Below, piece by piece: positions 7,592 through 8,066 of a stretch of 8,066 nt of DNA. Every line of letters begins with the position of its first letter. Within the stretch, counting starts at the first letter, position 1. The DNA lies in assembly GCA_046155815.1 (NCBI GenBank), contig JBJXFY010000192.1:1-8066 (forward strand), read 5' to 3'. Source of the DNA: JBJXFY01 sp046155815. Lineage in GTDB: Bacteria; Verrucomicrobiota; Verrucomicrobiia; Limisphaerales; CAIMTB01. The notes beneath the pieces were generated by a model. It saw only the letters and a list, made by a program, of their open reading frames with translations. It did no database searches and was not told the DNA's origin. Position numbers and translations under genes: made by a program.

Positions 7592-8066
7592 ATGGCGTCG
7601 CTCCGCTCCCTGTGCTGGCTGCTCCTCCTTTTGCCCGTGGTCTCCGCGACCGCCGCCCTTCCGCCCGACCTCGCCGCCGCCGTGCAGACGCTCCGCGCCG
7701 TCGGCCCGGAAGGCCGCGGCAACGCGGAGGCCACGGCCGCCTGGAAGAAGCTGGCCGCCGCAGACGCCGCGGCCCTGCCAGCCCTGCTCGCCGCGATGGA
7801 CGGCGCGAACGACTACGCCCTGAACTGGCTCCGCGCCGCGGTCGAAACCATCGCCCAACGCGAGGCCGCCGCCGGCCGCAAGGCGAAGCCCGCCGACCTC
7901 GAGTCCTTCCTCGCCGACACGAAGCATCATCCCCGCGCGCGCCGCATGGCCTACGAGATGATCGCACAGGCCGACCCCGCGAAGGCCCGCCAGCTCCTGC
8001 CCGGCTTCGTGAACGACCCTTCGCCCGAGCTGCGCCGCGACGCCGTGCAGCAGCTCGCGGACGCCG
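7592..8066 (+). CDS. Secreted alpha-helical (HEAT-like) protein, 3'-truncated
   Basis: An open frame of 158 codons runs from ATG 7592 off the end of the window. It begins with a clear Sec signal peptide: MASLRS, a hydrophobic core LCWLLLLLPVV (residues 7-17), and a small-residue cleavage region SATAA near 18-22. No lipobox is evident, so a soluble periplasmic or secreted protein is expected. The mature part is Ala/Leu-rich and helical, and LLPGFVNDPSPELRRDAVQQLADA, residues 136 onward (LLPGFVNDPSPELRRDAV shown without its last six), looks like a HEAT-type helical pair with the typical D-x-S-x-x-V/L-R-x-x-A pattern. Function unknown; such repeats usually bind proteins, and in this bacterial group they often precede other extracellular domains, which could lie beyond the window. 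GC-rich codon use with G/C third positions matches the neighbouring genes. There is no Shine-Dalgarno motif; the signal peptide starting right at the ATG supports the start. Confidence 0.85.
   Translation, partial: MASLRSLCWLLLLLPVVSATAALPPDLAAAVQTLRAVGPEGRGNAEATAAWKKLAAADAAALPALLAAMDGANDYALNWLRAAVETIAQREAAAGRKAKPADLESFLADTKHHPRARRMAYEMIAQADPAKARQLLPGFVNDPSPELRRDAVQQLADA

Noticed and set aside
6115..7734. 539-codon minus-strand open frame
   Set aside because: It is a frame-shifted shadow of the spermidine-synthase-like gene and also overlaps the signal peptide of the secreted protein; the other frame holds all the conserved motifs.

Overview
The window is GC-rich bacterial chromosomal DNA (roughly 70% by eye) in which all frames are open over long stretches. 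Six protein genes are supported, two of them cut by the window edges. The best lineage clue is a Tat-exported DUF1501 protein, a family greatly expanded in Planctomycetota and Verrucomicrobiota. A secreted helical-repeat protein, a membrane-fused spermidine synthase and the near absence of well-placed Shine-Dalgarno motifs fit the same group. I favour Verrucomicrobiota, but this is inference: there is no rRNA or other marker gene.

Layout. (1) Positions 2-1956, + strand: the 3' part of a hybrid histidine kinase (end of a GAF domain, HisKA, HATPase_c and two receiver domains), followed 14 bases later by a stand-alone DivK/CheY-type receiver. Together they form a multistep phosphorelay with three receivers. 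(2) Positions 1993-5489, - strand: a probable three-gene transcription unit in the order GST-like protein, PIN-PhoH ATPase, DUF1501 protein, with gaps of 18 and 53 bases. It converges on the receiver gene across a 36-base gap. (3) Positions 5490-5789: a 300-base gap without a credible gene, holding several small hairpins and a weak promoter candidate. (4) Positions 5790-7355, - strand: a protein with about seven membrane segments fused to a spermidine-synthase-like Rossmann domain. (5) Positions 7356-7591: a divergent intergenic region packed with inverted repeats. (6) Positions 7592-8066, + strand: the start of a secreted alpha-helical, HEAT-like protein that runs off the window.

The genes do not form one evident pathway. 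The first pair is signalling. The minus-strand trio mixes redox or detoxification, RNA-linked ATPase and exported hydrolase-like functions. The spermidine-synthase-like gene stands alone. I see no mobile element, CRISPR array, RNA gene or clear new system. The least explained part is the structured 7404-7580 region, which looks like a REP-type or regulatory element.
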